A stretch of DNA of 64,000 nucleotides from contig NC_053490.1 in assembly GCF_905171775.1 (NCBI RefSeq), forward strand, positions 155,502,469 through 155,566,468, in the 5' to 3' direction. Origin of the DNA: Rana temporaria (lineage: Eukaryota; Chordata; Amphibia; Anura; Ranidae). Position numbers and translations under genes: made by a program. Numbering within the stretch: the stretch's first letter is position 1; every line of letters begins with the position of its first letter. Below the pieces are notes generated by a model. The model searched no databases. It was not told where the DNA came from and saw only the letters and a program-made list of their open reading frames with translations. Below are positions 1-11,134 of the stretch, piece after piece.

Positions 1-4
1 TACA

Positions 5-134
5 GCCGCTGGCTCTGATAGGCACTTCCACACAGCCAGCCAGCTGCCGTTATTCAGCTGACTGGCGCTCAATGTCCTGCCAGCTGAATAATGGCAGCTG
101 GTTGGCTGTGTGGAAGTGCCTATCAGAGCCAGCG
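5..134. repeat. Imperfect palindrome with arms of about 55 bp
   Basis: The left arm (about 5-60) is the reverse complement of the right arm (about 79-134) with only a few mismatches, around an 18-bp spacer. Both arms carry the string GGCTCTGATAGGCACTTCC or its complement. The window edge cuts off whatever lies to the left, so it may be the internal hairpin or end of a DNA transposon. The words GCCGCTGGCTCTGATA recur in similar form at about 718-737. Confidence 0.85.
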
Positions 135-354
135 GCTTTCCGAGTACAGCCCTGAGGCTGTAGGCGGCTTCCTGAAGCTTATCCTCGGGACGTACCGGCA
201 GTGCATTCCTTGGATAAGACTGACAGGCGTCTTAGCCAATCAGGTAATCTGATTCTGGTAATCAGTAACCTGATTGGCTGAAGCGTCATCGAGGGCGGGA
301 CAAGGGACATCGAGGGACGTAGAAGCCAGAAAGGTAAGTGCCAGGGGGGGGCAT

Positions 355-660
355 TTTACTGTGGGCACGGTGGCTACAATTGCGGGGCACAGTGGCGAGA
401 ATTGGGAGCACAGTGGCAACAATTGGGGGCACAGTGGCGACAATTGGGAGCACAGTGGCGACAATTAGGGGCACAGTGGCGACAATTAGGGGCACAGTGG
501 CGACAATTGGGGGCACAGTGGTGACAATTAATGGCACAGTGGCGATAATTGATGGCACAGTGGCTGTGTTTGATGGCATAGTGGTGACAATTTATGGCAC
601 AGTGGCTGCGTTTGATGGCATGGCACAGTGACTGCATTTGATAGGCACAGTGAGGCTGCA
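355..660. repeat. Minisatellite with 21-bp unit
   Basis: About fourteen head-to-tail copies of a 21-bp unit built around GGGGCACAGTGGCGACAATT. The copies diverge toward the right, where the second half becomes CTGCGTTTGATG. Because 21 is a multiple of three, several frames stay open on both strands. The resulting low-complexity peptides are not genes. Confidence 0.95.
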
Positions 661-730
661 ATTGTTTTTTTGTTTTTTTTTCCATTTGCGCCCCCCCCCA
701 AAAAATGTTGAGCACCAGCCGCCACTGGCT
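661..730. mobile_element. Right end of a DNA-transposon-like repeat
   Basis: After the minisatellite come a T-run, a C-run and AAAAAATGTTGAGC, then the end ACCAGCCGCCACTG. Read on the minus strand this starts CAGTGGCGGCTGGTGCTC, a terminal sequence I recognise from dispersed amphibian repeats. The left end was not found, so the element may start outside the window or inside 1-340. The superfamily is not assigned. Confidence 0.5.
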
Positions 731-1496
731 CTGATATGTTTATTGAGGAATGTTGTTTTCTGTATAGTGTGTAGAGTTTATGTGGTGAGTGTACACTTGA
801 CTGTACAGGGTGTGCATAACACAGGGTTAAATGGAAAAGTCATAAATGAACTTCTCATTATGTGGGACATACACAGAGTGATGGGGGATGTTTATGTAGA
901 TAGATAGTGATTAGTGTACTGTGCCTGCTTAGGAGATATATGTCCCGATGTCTGTCAGCTAGGGGGAGGGGTGCTGCAAGCTCTGCCAGCTCCTACACAC
1001 ACTTGCCTGCTATTTCAACCCTCCTTGTCACCACACTTAACCCTTCACATGTTGCCACAAACATTTCCTCTGAGTCCTGACATGAAACCTTATATTGTGT
1101 GCATTGCAGCAGCTTACCTGCACTAAACTTCCCTCACTCACTCAGCTCAGCTCCCTCTCTGCATACAGCGTGCAGTAGTCGGCAGTAGCTATGCCCCTCC
1201 TCCGGGTTCTCCCATCGCACGGCACTGAAGGGGGGATATGACTGAGGGGAATCACGGAGCGAGTGTGCAGGAGAACACTGAGGGCTGAGACAGAAGGAAG
1301 ACTCAGAACTTCTAAATGCATAAACTGTCAGGCAGTGTATGTATTTGGAAGCAGTGACACTGCTACTGACAAACCCTGGGATTGAGCTCTAACGGAACAC
1401 CTTCTCAAAGTGTGAGTGTCCCTGCTCACGGGCCCTCTACTGGCCACGGGCCCTCGGTCGGTGCCCGACTGCCCTAATGGTCAGTCCGCCCCTGCT
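731..1496. repeat. Non-coding stretch ending in a terminal-repeat motif
   Basis: No gene is visible. The right edge, about 1470-1494, reads CCTAATGGTCAGTCCGCCCC. Its reverse complement, GGGGCGGACTGACCATT, recurs at about 49711-49730, which suggests a shared transposon terminus. The matching left end was not found. Confidence 0.4.
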
Positions 1497-3085
1497 AGTG
1501 CATTACCCTCAGAATGCAGGGATCAGGAGTGTGTTTTTATGCTCAGAATGCAGAGACCATGAGTGCGTTGCACTCAGAATTCAGGGCTAAGAAATGTATT
1601 AGGCTCAGAATGCAGGGTTAAGGAGTGCAATATGCTCATAATGCAGGGTTAAGAAATGCGTTGTGCTCAGAATGCAGGGATCAGAAGTGCGTTTTACGCT
1701 CAGACTGCAGGGATCAGGCGTGTGTTGCGCTCAGAATTCAGGAATCAGGAGTGCATCGTGCCCAGAATGCAGGGTTCAGGAGTGTTTTATGCTCAGAATG
1801 CAGGGCTCAGGAGTGTGTTTTACACTCAGAATGCAGGGATAACAAGTGTATTAGGCTCAGAATGCAGGGTTAAAAAGTGCAATATGCTCATAATTCAGGG
1901 TTAAGAAATGCGTTGCGCTCAAAATGCAGGGATCAGAAGTGAGTTTTATGATCAGAATGCAGGGTTCAGGAATGCATTTTACGCTCAGACTGCAGGGCTC
2001 AGGAGTGTGTTGCGCTCAGAATGCAGGAATCGGGAATGCATTGTGCTCAGAATGCAGGGTTCAGGAGTGTGTTTTACGCTCAGAATGCAGGGATCATGAG
2101 TGTGTTTTACGCTCTGAATGCAAGGATCGGGAGTGTGTTTAACGCTCAGAATGCAGGGATAACGGGTGTATTAGGCTCAGAATGCAGGGTTAAGGAGTGC
2201 AATATGCTCATAATTCAGGGTTAAGAAATGCGTTGCGCTCAGAATGCAGGGATCAGAAGTAAGTTTTATGATCAGAATGCAGGGTTCAGGAATGCATTTT
2301 ACGCTCAGACTGCAGGGATCAGGAGTGTGTTGCGCTCAGAATGCAGGAATCAGGAGTGCATTGTGCTCAGAATGCAGGGTTCAGGAGTGTGTTTTACGCT
2401 CAGAATGCAGGGATCAGAAGCATGTTTTACGCTCAGAATGCACGGACCATGAGTGCATTGCACTCAGAATTCAGGGTTAAGGAGTGTATTAGGCTCAGAA
2501 TGCAGGTTTACAGAGTGCAATATGCTCATAATGCACGGTTAAGAAATGCGTTGAGCTCAGAATGCAGGGATCAGAAGTGCATTTTACACTCAGAATGCAG
2601 GGTTCAGGAATGCGTTTTACGCTCAGACTGCCGGGATCAGGAGTGCACTTTACACTCAGAATGCAGGAAACTGGAGTGCGTTGTGCTCAGAATTCAGGGA
2701 TCAGGAGTGCGTTGCGCTCAGAATGCAGGAGTAAGGAGTGCACTATGTTTAGAATGCAGGGATCAGGAGTGCATTTTACACTCAGAATTCAGGGTTTAGG
2801 GGTGCATTTTACACCCAGAATGTAGGAATCAGGAGTGTGTTGCGCTCAGAATGTAGGGATCAGGAGTGTGTTGTGCTCAGAATGCAGGAATCAGGAGTGC
2901 ATTGCGCTCAGAATGCAGGAATCAGGAGTGCATTGAGCTCAGAATGCAGGGTTCAGGAGTGTGTTTTATGCTTAGAATGCAGGGATCAGGGGTGCATTTT
3001 ACGCTCAGAATGCAGGAATCAGGAGTGTGTTGCACTTAGAATTCAGGGTTAAGGAGTGTATTAGGCTCAGAATTCAGGGATATGG
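1497..3085. repeat. Satellite array of 31-33-bp units
   Basis: About fifty tandem copies of GCTCAGAATGCAGGGATCAG followed by GAGTGTGTTTTAC (33 bp) or a shorter GAGTGCATTGT tail (31 bp). The two lengths alternate in a higher-order pattern: blocks at about 1900-2160 and 2207-2470 are near-copies. The 33-bp versions keep frames open, giving cysteine-rich, repetitive peptides with no sign of selection for coding. Confidence 0.95.
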
Positions 3086-3859
3086 GGGGTGGTAGGTGAT
3101 TTGAAGGGTGGTAGTGGACACTGTTATGGGGGTGACCCTGCCCATAACAGTGTCCTCTGCCCCTTCACATCACTTTCCCGGATCTCTCACACACACACAC
3201 ACACACACACACACAGTGGTGTCCTCTGCCCCCCTTTCCCCTAAAGCAGTAACCTCTGGCCCCCTTCCCTCCCATAGCAGTGTCTAACCTTTTTTTTACA
3301 GCACAGACTGGGAAGCAGCACAGTTCTGGACAGAGGGCAGGAGCTGGAAAAGTACATTTTCATATTATCAAGCTGGTGATAGGTTGCTTAGGACCACCCT
3401 GTGTCCTAGAAACCAATCACCAGTGGTTTAAAACGTTAATTTGGCTGGCTGAGTTGTGCTTCCTCCTGGTCTACAATGTTCACTGATCACAGCAGTGGAG
3501 GAGGCTGTAGGGGGGAAGAGAGAGAGGGATCGGGACATAGAGAGCGTGGAGGAGGCAGGAGGGAGAGGGAGACCAGGATGGGATGGCACGGCGGAGCCAG
3601 CTGGGAGGAAAGTCAAGGACTGGCACTTAGAAGGTGGGGGTTGGTGGCACAGGAATCTGTTTTACGGTCCACCTTTCACCTGCAGGTGGTAAATCTATCA
3701 TAAATCATGCCACCTGCCGCACAATAAAAAAATGCCCCGCCATCCATGAAGGCTTTCCGCCTACTGCCTCCTCTGCCATTTGACAGTTCTGATATCACAG
3801 AATGGTGCATTCTGGGTCAGTGCTGTATTGTTTAATATAAGAATGGTCAAAAACTGTCT
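3086..3859. other. Non-coding region with a small hairpin and (AC)n
   Basis: A perfect short hairpin lies at about 3116-3156 (GGACACTGTTATGGG pairs with CCCATAACAGTGTCC). An AC dinucleotide run lies at 3188-3215. The remainder is purine-rich with no gene seen. Confidence 0.6.
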
Positions 3860-4960
3860 CTGTGTATTTATTACTTTCTGACACTTTATTGGTGAATGGG
3901 TAGGGGTACTATGTACCCCATACTTATTTGCATGGGGGGGTGGGATCTGGGGGCACATTTGTTAAAGGGGGCTTACATATTTTGATAAGCCCCCAGATTG
4001 CATACCCCCACAGCCACCAGCCAGGGTTGTGGGGATGAGGCCCTTGTCCCCATCAACGTAAGGACAAGGTGCTTTGGGATGGGGGGAAATTAAGCCAACC
4101 ATTGACCCTAAAGAAAAAAACAATGTTCCACCTCCTGTCAAATGCCTTCCCTGCACTTTGACATTTCTTACATAGATAAGGGCCCTGCCCCCTTCTGATG
4201 TCACATACTGGTGCTTTGGGGTGGGGGATTCTGCCCCAAAGCACCCCCCCCATGTTGATGGCATGTGGCCTGGTATGGCTCATGCCAGGTTGCATGCTCA
4301 GATAAGGGTTTGGTATGTTTTTTTTTATTTTGGCATAGGATTCCCCTTAAAACCCATTCCAGACCCTTATGCCCTGTACACACGATCGGTTCGTCTGATG
4401 AAAACAGTTGTTTTCATCGGACGAATCGATCGTGTGTGGGCCCCATCGTTTTTTTTTCCCATCGGTGAAAAAAATAGAACCTGTTTTAAAATGTTCTGAT
4501 GGTTAAAAAACTGATCGTCTGTGGGGAAATCCATCGGTCAAAAATCCACGCATACTCAGAATCAAGTCAACGCATGCTCGGAAGCATTGAACTTCATTTT
4601 CTCTGCATGTCGTTGTGTTTTACGTCACCGCGTTGGACACGATCAAATTTTTACTGATGGTGTGTAGGCAAGACTGATGAAAGTCAGCTTCATCGGATAT
4701 CTGATGAAAAAACCCACCGGTCTGTTTTCATCGGATGAACCGATCGTGTGTACGTGGCATTATGGACAAGGGGGGACCCCATGCCATTTACTTTTTTTCT
4801 TACTCAGCCCATTGACAGCCAATGACTAATTGGTTGTTAAGGGCACTGCGGCTGGCTTACCAACCCCGCTTCTTAACAACTAGATTTCACTACGCCCTGG
4901 CGAACTCCCGCCGAACACCCTGCAAATTCAGGTGTTCCCCGAACGTGACGAACAGCCAAT
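3860..4960 (-). repeat. Dispersed frog repeat, interrupted by a MITE at 4370-4759
   Basis: The stretch holds blocks such as GACAAGGTGCTTTGGGATGG, AAGCCCCCAGATTGC and GGTGAATGGGTAGGG. These recur in the opposite orientation at about 18100-18320 and 19440-19800. The words CCAGACCCTTA and TTATGGACAAGGGGGGACC are separated by the MITE, and removing it leaves one plausible continuous repeat. No coding sequence is visible. Confidence 0.65.
4370..4759. mobile_element. Harbinger-type MITE, family A (copy 1)
   Basis: Terminal inverted repeats TGCCCTGTACACACGATCGG (left) and TGCCACGTACACACGATCGG (complement of the right end) bound a non-coding 390-bp element. The target TTA is duplicated at 4367-4369 and 4760-4762, as PIF/Harbinger elements do. 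Each end also carries a sub-terminal hairpin around TGATGAAAACA. The core CGTACACACGA is shared with the long Harbinger element starting at 5333. Confidence 0.85.
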
Positions 4961-5332
4961 GTTTCACCTGAACTGATGCTTGGGCCAAATCATTTGCCCA
5001 ACTCTACTATTTATAGTGCCGTGACCAACGCTGACATCAGGTAAATTCCAATGCAATGCATTGTGGAAAAATGCAGCAATGTACCTAGAAATGTGTTTTT
5101 GCTTTTGTATTGGTCAACTTTGAAGAGATTTCCCATCACTTCCTGTCCTAACAGAAAAAGAGTAACACATTTCCAATAGAGACAGAGAAAGCAATAACCC
5201 CCCCCCCCAAAAAAAACAGACTTTAAATTAAAATGGCTTAGGTCATTGGTCAAATTCAATAGAATACGTCTATTCTGTTTAACAGTTGCTTGATCAGTCA
5301 ACTAATAAGATGTTTATTTACAGCAAATATTA

Positions 5333-5404
5333 GGCCCCGTACACACGACCAAACATGTCTGCTGAAACTGGTCCGCGGACCATTTTCAGCAGACATGTTC
5401 GGTC
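5333..5404. repeat. Palindromic left terminus of the Harbinger element
   Basis: The first 70 bp fold back on themselves. CACACGACCAAACATGTCTG pairs with CAGACATGTTCGGTCGTGTG, with a GGTCCGCGGACC palindrome in the loop. The right end of the element lacks this long fold-back, so the two termini are structurally unequal. Confidence 0.85.
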
Positions 5405-5660
5405 GTGTGTAGGTACGAGCATACAGAATTTCAGCGTACATTTGCCCGCCGGGCCATTTTTCAGCAGACATTTATTTCCAAACTTGTTTTAAAACCGTCC
5501 GCTGAAATCCTGTCCGCTCGGACATGTTCGGTGGTTAGTACACAAAAGCAATGTACAAAAACCCCGCGCATGCTCAGACTAAAGGAGGCCACGGGAGCGC
5601 TCGTTCAGGTAAAACTCACGTTTGTTTGGGATATGGCACATTCGTCAATAGAAAGATTAA

Positions 5661-5742
5661 TTCTAGCAATAGAACAATGAATAAAACGCCGCAATAAACA
5701 ACAGTTGATGGCGTCGTTTTATTCATTGTTCTCTTGCTAGAA
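5661..5742. repeat. Inverted repeat, 28-bp arms
   Basis: TTCTAGCAATAGAACAATGA and eight further bases (5661-5688) match the reverse complement of 5715-5742 with one mismatch, around a 26-bp loop. It lies just inside the left end of the Harbinger element. Function unknown. Confidence 0.9.
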
Positions 5743-6228
5743 TAAACCCGTTATCTTGCTGATGCTATTTCAACTGAGTTGTCCCATACTGAAAAGTGAC
5801 ATTTGTTGCTTGGGATGTAGTAATATTTTAGAAATCTTTTCTAGGCCAGACGTAGCATATTTTTTTGGGTCCTCCACATGTATATCTTATTTTAGGTTTT
5901 CTTTAATGTTCATCTTAGCCACTTTTTTTCTGTGTTTCTAGTTATGTCACCATTTTTTATTTAGTGGTACGTAATTTTTTAATTTATATTTTGTTTGAAT
6001 TTTTTTAGAGATTTTATTGAAGGTTGTTTCAATTGTCTACCATGTTGGCACACCAAATGCACCCCCCCCCCCCAAAGGACTTTGTGTAATTTTTAAATGA
6101 AACATTGTATTTGTTTTGAATGTTTGATGCCTAAAATAATCCCCACAGTATAACAAACAATAGGCACGTTTTTAAATTAAACAAAAAGCCTTTTATTTTG
6201 GCAAATGTGAAAAAGTAAATAAAACAGA
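5743..6228. other. AT-rich non-coding stretch
   Basis: Nothing recognisable as a gene. It lies between the terminal hairpins of the Harbinger element and the inverted MADF exon fragment. Confidence 0.6.
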
Positions 6229-6405
6229 ATGGCAGCACTTGAACAACTAGCAAAATACATGCAGACTTGCATTTCAAACATGGTGAAGGATAAACTAGCA
6301 AACCTCAGGAGGCACACAAACAAAAATCTGAAGCAGCAGCACATAACCAAAGGAACCCAAGCTGTAGTAGTCCAAACAAGATGTCTTTTGTGGGGGATCA
6401 AATGG
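6229..6405 (+). pseudogene. Inverted fragment of the MADF-like exon
   Basis: In plus orientation this encodes a peptide beginning MAALEQLAKYMQT and continuing NMVKDKLANLR. It then continues through KGTQAV, matching the MADF-like exon that lies on the opposite strand at about 7335-7545. It is therefore a partial, inverted second copy placed just downstream of the same gene's last exon. It is diverged (for example KNLKQQH where the other copy has KAHQKQL) and lacks the beginning of the domain. It is not expected to make a functional protein. Confidence 0.7.
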
Positions 6406-6416
6406 AAGGCAGGGAA

Positions 6417-7657
6417 TCACCGTCTCCTCTTCCTTACAGCCTTCCCTCCAGGCTTCCTTCCAGCGGATCTTCCCTGGCCCCTTGCAGGTGGGGATGATGT
6501 GGCAGCAGGAGGATGGTGTTCAGCAAGCCGGGCCGGGTCACATAGCCCAGTGTCTGTGGTCAGCAGCTCCCTCTCCATCCACCAAAGGGCCTGGTTGATC
6601 ACGCCCTTTGCCAGTTGCTTCTGCTCCTCCGTCCCTTTGTTGAGATCGTGTGCCAGGGAGGCACTGTAGGCCTCAGTGGGGTTGAGGGGGGCCCTCATGA
6701 TGGCACTCGCCTCCTGAATCATTTTGAGGCTGGCTTCCTCCACTGGCCCCAATTTCCTCTTTTGGCCTGGTGGCCTCATCTGGAGGGGAGGAGTCTGGCT
6801 GGTGGTGGTTGTCCTGGGGAGCTGCTGAACGCCACTGGGCCCGGCCTCCTCCTGGCTGCCACTGACCCCTTCGGCCTGGCTGACAGTGAGGAGAGGATCT
6901 GCCACCTCCTGGCTGATCTCTTCTTCCTGTGTAAAAAAAAGGGACATGTTTTAATATATTTCTAAATCGAATCACTCACATTTTCATGCTTGAATCTACT
7001 TTTTTGGGGCTAATTTAAACTTGAACAGACTCTCCCTCTGACCCCTGCAGTTGTCATCCCTGACACCTATTTGTTTGCACACGACTTTTTAATATTTTTT
7101 CCCAGCTTGTCTTTTATTTTACAATATCAAGTCAATAATCCAACAATAATTATTATTAGTCCAGAAATATTTAGGAAACTACTATACCTCATCATCGTAG
7201 AGGCGCAGATCTGCCTCTCTGTCAGCCAGGCCCTCTTCATCCGACTCTGCAGGGCTGTGGTGATCTGGGGAAGTCCCGCTGGAAGGTAGCGTGGAGGGAA
7301 GGCTGGGAGGCAGACTTGACATTTGATGCCAGTTGATGCCGCAAAAACGACATCTGGTTAAAATACCATAGCTTGGGTTCCTTTGTTGGTCTTGCTGCTG
7401 CTCCCAGATCTTAGCTGCTTTTGGTGAGCTTTGTATGCTCTCCTATATGTGCCCCTGAGGTTGGCAAGTTTATCCTTCACCATGTTGGCACTGCATTATG
7501 GCACCCATGTTCTCATGTATGCTGCTAGCTGCTCAAGTGCTGCCGCTCGTAGGTCCTTATTGTGGTAAGTGGGCTGCTTGGAATCCCACAGGATGGGCAT
7601 TTCTCTGAATTTATCCAGCAAGTGCTGGATAATCTCTTGGGTCTGCAGTAGATCCAT
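6417..7657 (-). pseudogene. MADF-BESS-like DNA-binding protein gene, decayed
   Basis: Two exons are visible on the minus strand. Exon 1 (7657-7188) starts MDLLQTQEIIQHLLDKF and carries MADF-type landmarks: ILWDSKQPTYHNKDLRAAA, then NMVKDKLANLRGTYRRAYK, then a WYFNQMSFL-like end. It finishes in an acidic Ser/Pro tail before a GT donor at 7187. Exon 2 (6926-6417) follows a TTTTACACAG acceptor and ends in a BESS-like segment (AYSASLAHDLNKG, QLAKGVINQAL) and a basic tail. Exon 1 has an in-frame TAA after RTWVP, and the reading frame changes before WYFNQ and again before the acidic tail, so it is broken. MADF proteins are known accessory proteins of some PIF-like transposons, so a DNA-binding role in transposition is inferred. 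Confidence 0.6.
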
Positions 7658-8305
7658 TCCAATAATTTGTTGTGGCTAATTTTAGTCTAGATTCCCAAAA
7701 GAAAAAGAAACCAAAAACACGATTTAAAAAAGGCTCAGCATTGACATTGATAGAATATGTGGCACAAAATGTAGGACCTATATAGAAATACAAACACAGT
7801 GTCTCTTGTTTCCAAAATGCTGGCCAGCTCTGCCCCATTGGTTGTACCTAACATTGTTTTTATACATGCCGCCCCTTTGGTTCCATTGCAGTAAATAAGT
7901 GGAATCTAGAACCATACCCAATTATTACAAATGAGAGCATTCATCAAGGCACTATTTCATGTGTAGATATCCTGCCCCTCAGCATTGATTACATGAAAGA
8001 CACTTCCTAATGTCCTCTGTCCAACCAACACAGAACAATACTTGGCCTAATCTGAATACACCCTACATAAATTGTAATGAGGTAGAGCATTTTTCACATC
8101 TATATTTTGTGATGTCTACAAAAGCATTTGGCTCCCAAAATCCCATTGTGGTATCCAAGAGACAAAATAGCTTAATAAAAGGGTGCAACCAACAGACCAA
8201 ACCCCCATCCCATGGCTCTCCATTTTGTAGGCCGCTGCTGATCCCATGTTTAAATTTCTTACCTTCCTCTCTCAAATTGCTCGTTTGTAACATCGGTTAA
8301 TGACC

Positions 8306-8589
8306 GCGTAACCTACGTAATCACGGTGTGCGCCTTTTATACACTGCGCGTATGTATGAAACGCCGCCCTCGTCACCTTTGCCATGCCCCTAATCAATGT
8401 GAAACGGAAATATGGCGTTAACTGTGTAGGTTCTGGAATTGCGCGAATATTCTCTGCGTAACCTACGTAAACACGTTGTTTGCATTCTCGACACTCCGCA
8501 TATGCATGAATCCCCACCCTCATCTCCGCCCATGACGGGACATTTCCTCGTTTCCACGCCCCTAATCTCTGTGGGAAGGAAAGATGGCG
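8306..8589 (+). promoter_or_regulatory. Tandemly duplicated 5' region of the Myb-like gene
   Basis: Two diverged copies of a 110-135-bp block stand in tandem (8306-8417 and 8456-8589). Both begin GCGTAACCTACGTAA, run through a GCATATGCATGA-like stretch and CGCCCCTAATC, and end ATGGCG. The second ATGGCG is the start of the Myb-like gene; the first, at 8412, is a decoy. The block lies between the divergent MADF-like and Myb-like genes, so a shared two-way promoter is possible but not shown. Confidence 0.6.
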
Positions 8590-10224
8590 ATGTCACACGA
8601 GCGGGCACGGAGCTCTCATGGCGCAAGTGAAGGGACAGAGGCAGGACCATCCCGATCCAGTCCAAGAAGATATAAAGCCACTAATATGGCTTTCGACGAA
8701 ATGGTGGAGTTAGTTTACATCATGCGGAGGAAGGACTATGATGGTGAATTTGGGCCCTACAAGACCCCTAACCACAGAAAGTCACACATTATGGACAAGG
8801 TGGCGAGGAGAATGAGGAAGATGTTTGGTGTCACCAGGTCCAAAGAGCAACTCAGGAAGCGTTGGTCCGACTTGAAATTGCGGGAACCACATCACATGAA
8901 GAAGATTCTCAAAATTCTGCGGAAAAGTAAGTCCAGATTTTTTTGGGGGGGGGGGGAATGTCTGCAAGAATGTGTTGACATGTAGATTTTGACATCTGCC
9001 TCCTTGGCCTGCTTGTACTTTTGAACACGTGTAGATACTGTATTGTGTTTATGTTAAATACCTACCTTTAGAAAATATCGTGAAATAGTAAACCGCGTAA
9101 TATGACATCGTTTCGCAGAAATGTGAGGTTAGTCCAGGAACAACACACCTGGACATGGCTGACTGGCCCCAAACTTTGTTTGCAAACATTGTTGAAAAGC
9201 AAAATCCGAGAAATTAAATTGAGTGAATGTGACAGCCAAACAAGATTCATTCTCAACAGTGCTAATAAAGCAGATGTTTTCCCATCTGGAAATGCAGAGC
9301 ACCTGTGTCTCCACAATAAAAGCAGAAGTTTTAGTAGGGTCTCCGAGAATTAATGTTTTGTGGGGACATCCATGTGTGTCACTTCTTAGCAAAAAAGGGG
9401 CAGGATCAGAGCTTGGCCTAGAACTCCGCCAAAAAAGTAGGTTTGCTGAAAGAAGAAAATAAAACAAAATAAAAAAGGCCTCTTCTAAGCAATGTGTGCG
9501 AGTTCTGCTCTACAATATCTGTGTGCTGATGAGTATACCTTTTGTTTTTATTATTTCTTATAGGGGAAAGAAGACGCCAGCAATTGGAGGAGGCAGAGAG
9601 GGCCAGACACCCCCAAAATCACACACCTCCGCATGTGGAGGAGGAGGAGGATGTGGAAGTAAGAGAGGAGGATGTGGAAGTAATAGAGGAGGATGTGGAA
9701 GTAAGACAGGAGGAAGGAAGAGAGGAGGAAGACTTAAATTTGGATTTAGAATTCAGGGAAGATGAGGCGGAACTTGACGAAGCAGAATTGAGTGATTTTG
9801 AAGGGGTATTGATGGATAAAGAAGGAGTTCTGGAAGAAGAAGGAGGAGTCGGGGAAGATGAGGGGGAGGTGGTGGAAGAAGGAGGAGTCGTGGATGATGA
9901 GGCTGAAGTGGTGGAAGAAGGAGGAGTGATAGAAGATGGCGAAATTGTGGATGTTTGTCAACATCGCCAATTTGTTTGTTTTTAGGGGATGAAGATGGTG
10001 TAGCACATTTTTCATGTGCAAGTGCTTCAATAATAGTACAGCAGGTAATGGAGTGCAGCACGGAGATGGACAATATGCGGGAAAGGATGGTCGTCATGGA
10101 GCAGAATGTTCGAAATGTCATTTTGGAGTGCAGCACGGAAATGGACAACATGCACCAAAGGATGATAGTCATCGAACAGAATTACAAAAATATCATTGAC
10201 ATGATGGGCCGTGTCAAAGACTGA
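8584..10224 (+). CDS. Harbinger Myb/SANT-like accessory protein, multi-exon
   Basis: Exon 1 (8584-8926) encodes a Myb/trihelix-like domain: MAFDEMVELVYIMRRKDYDG, then a basic helix with KVARRMRKMFGV and SKEQLRKRWSDLKLRE. It ends at AAAA|GTAAGT. Exon 2 starts at 9564 after TTCTTATAG, keeps frame, and runs through RRRQQLEEAERARH into a strongly acidic Glu/Val/Asp-rich region. A third open segment (9986-10224) after TTTTTAG has two ECSTEMDNM repeats likely to form a coiled coil, and ends VKD. The exon 2-3 junction is uncertain: the only donor that keeps frame is a weak T|GTCAAC at 9957. In characterised Harbinger elements a Myb-like partner brings the transposase to the nucleus and the TIRs. That role is inferred here. 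Confidence 0.7.
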
Positions 10225-10279
10225 AACACCCCCCGCCCATCCCCCGCCCCCCCAACCATTTTAATCTTTTGTATTTAAC

Positions 10280-10538
10280 AATACCCCAAAATTTCAAGAT
10301 GCACACACAGTGTGCCAACATGTGCTATCTGCCATCACAAAATATCTATTGTCTGTGCTTTATGGGTACAACCTCCTCCTCGATCCTCAAGTAGTTGAGA
10401 GGAAGGGTTTGCTCCCACAAAACACAGACATTGATCACCCATGATGGCAGATAGCACATGTGGCCATTTGTCTGTAGAACCAATGACATATGGCGAATTG
10501 CCACTGAATGTGTGCATCTTGAAATTTTGGCGTGTTCC
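10280..10538. repeat. Inverted repeat between convergent Harbinger genes
   Basis: AAAATTTCAAGATGCACACA (10287-10306) has its complement near 10508-10527. Inside it, GTGCTATCTGCCATCA pairs with TGATGGCAGATAGCAC. The arms are about 70 bp around a loop of about 90 bp. It lies just after the stop of the Myb-like gene, so it could form the 3' ends of the convergent transcripts or be a nested MITE. Confidence 0.8.
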
Positions 10539-11042
10539 AGTGTGAAAGCATACCTTGACTGACTGCTGTTTTGAAAAGAGATTTATTTTTTGGTGGTGAT
10601 CTTGTTTTGGTTGTAAATGTTTACAGTTTCAGATCCCAAAAATGACAAGAAATCAACAAAACCAAAAAAAGGAAAATAAATCCTAGAAAAAAAAAGATAT
10701 ATTAATAGATGTAAAAAAAAATAAGGACCAAAAAAAAATGTAAATAGCTATATTTTTCTAAAATATAAATATCAAACTTTTTTGGTGTTAAAAAAAATCA
10801 AAAAAAAAAAAGAAGAATACAAAAAGCTAATTTTTAGGAAAAACACAACCAAAAAACTAAAATTGAAGAAAAAACAGTTTTTACCAAAACAAAACCAAAA
10901 AAAAATAAGATTTTCAAAAATGTTTTTAAAAAACCCACAAAAAATATGATCAAAAGAATAAATCTTGTTTACAGAAAACCACAAAAATAAAAAATATCTA
11001 AAGATTATTTTGATGCTAAAAATAAAGATTTGTACATTTTGA

Positions 11043-11134
<92 letters not shown>

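Noticed and set aside
1625..3052. Several cysteine-rich open frames that look like a repeat protein
   Set aside because: They come from 33-bp units and break wherever 31-bp units occur, in several frames at once. No coding constraint.
1497..3085. CRISPR-like array of about 30-bp repeats
   Set aside because: Units are contiguous with no unique spacers, and the window is clearly eukaryotic. It is a satellite.
6615..6965. Plus-strand frames opposite the MADF-BESS exon
   Set aside because: Antisense shadows; the minus strand has the splice signals and BESS-like segment.
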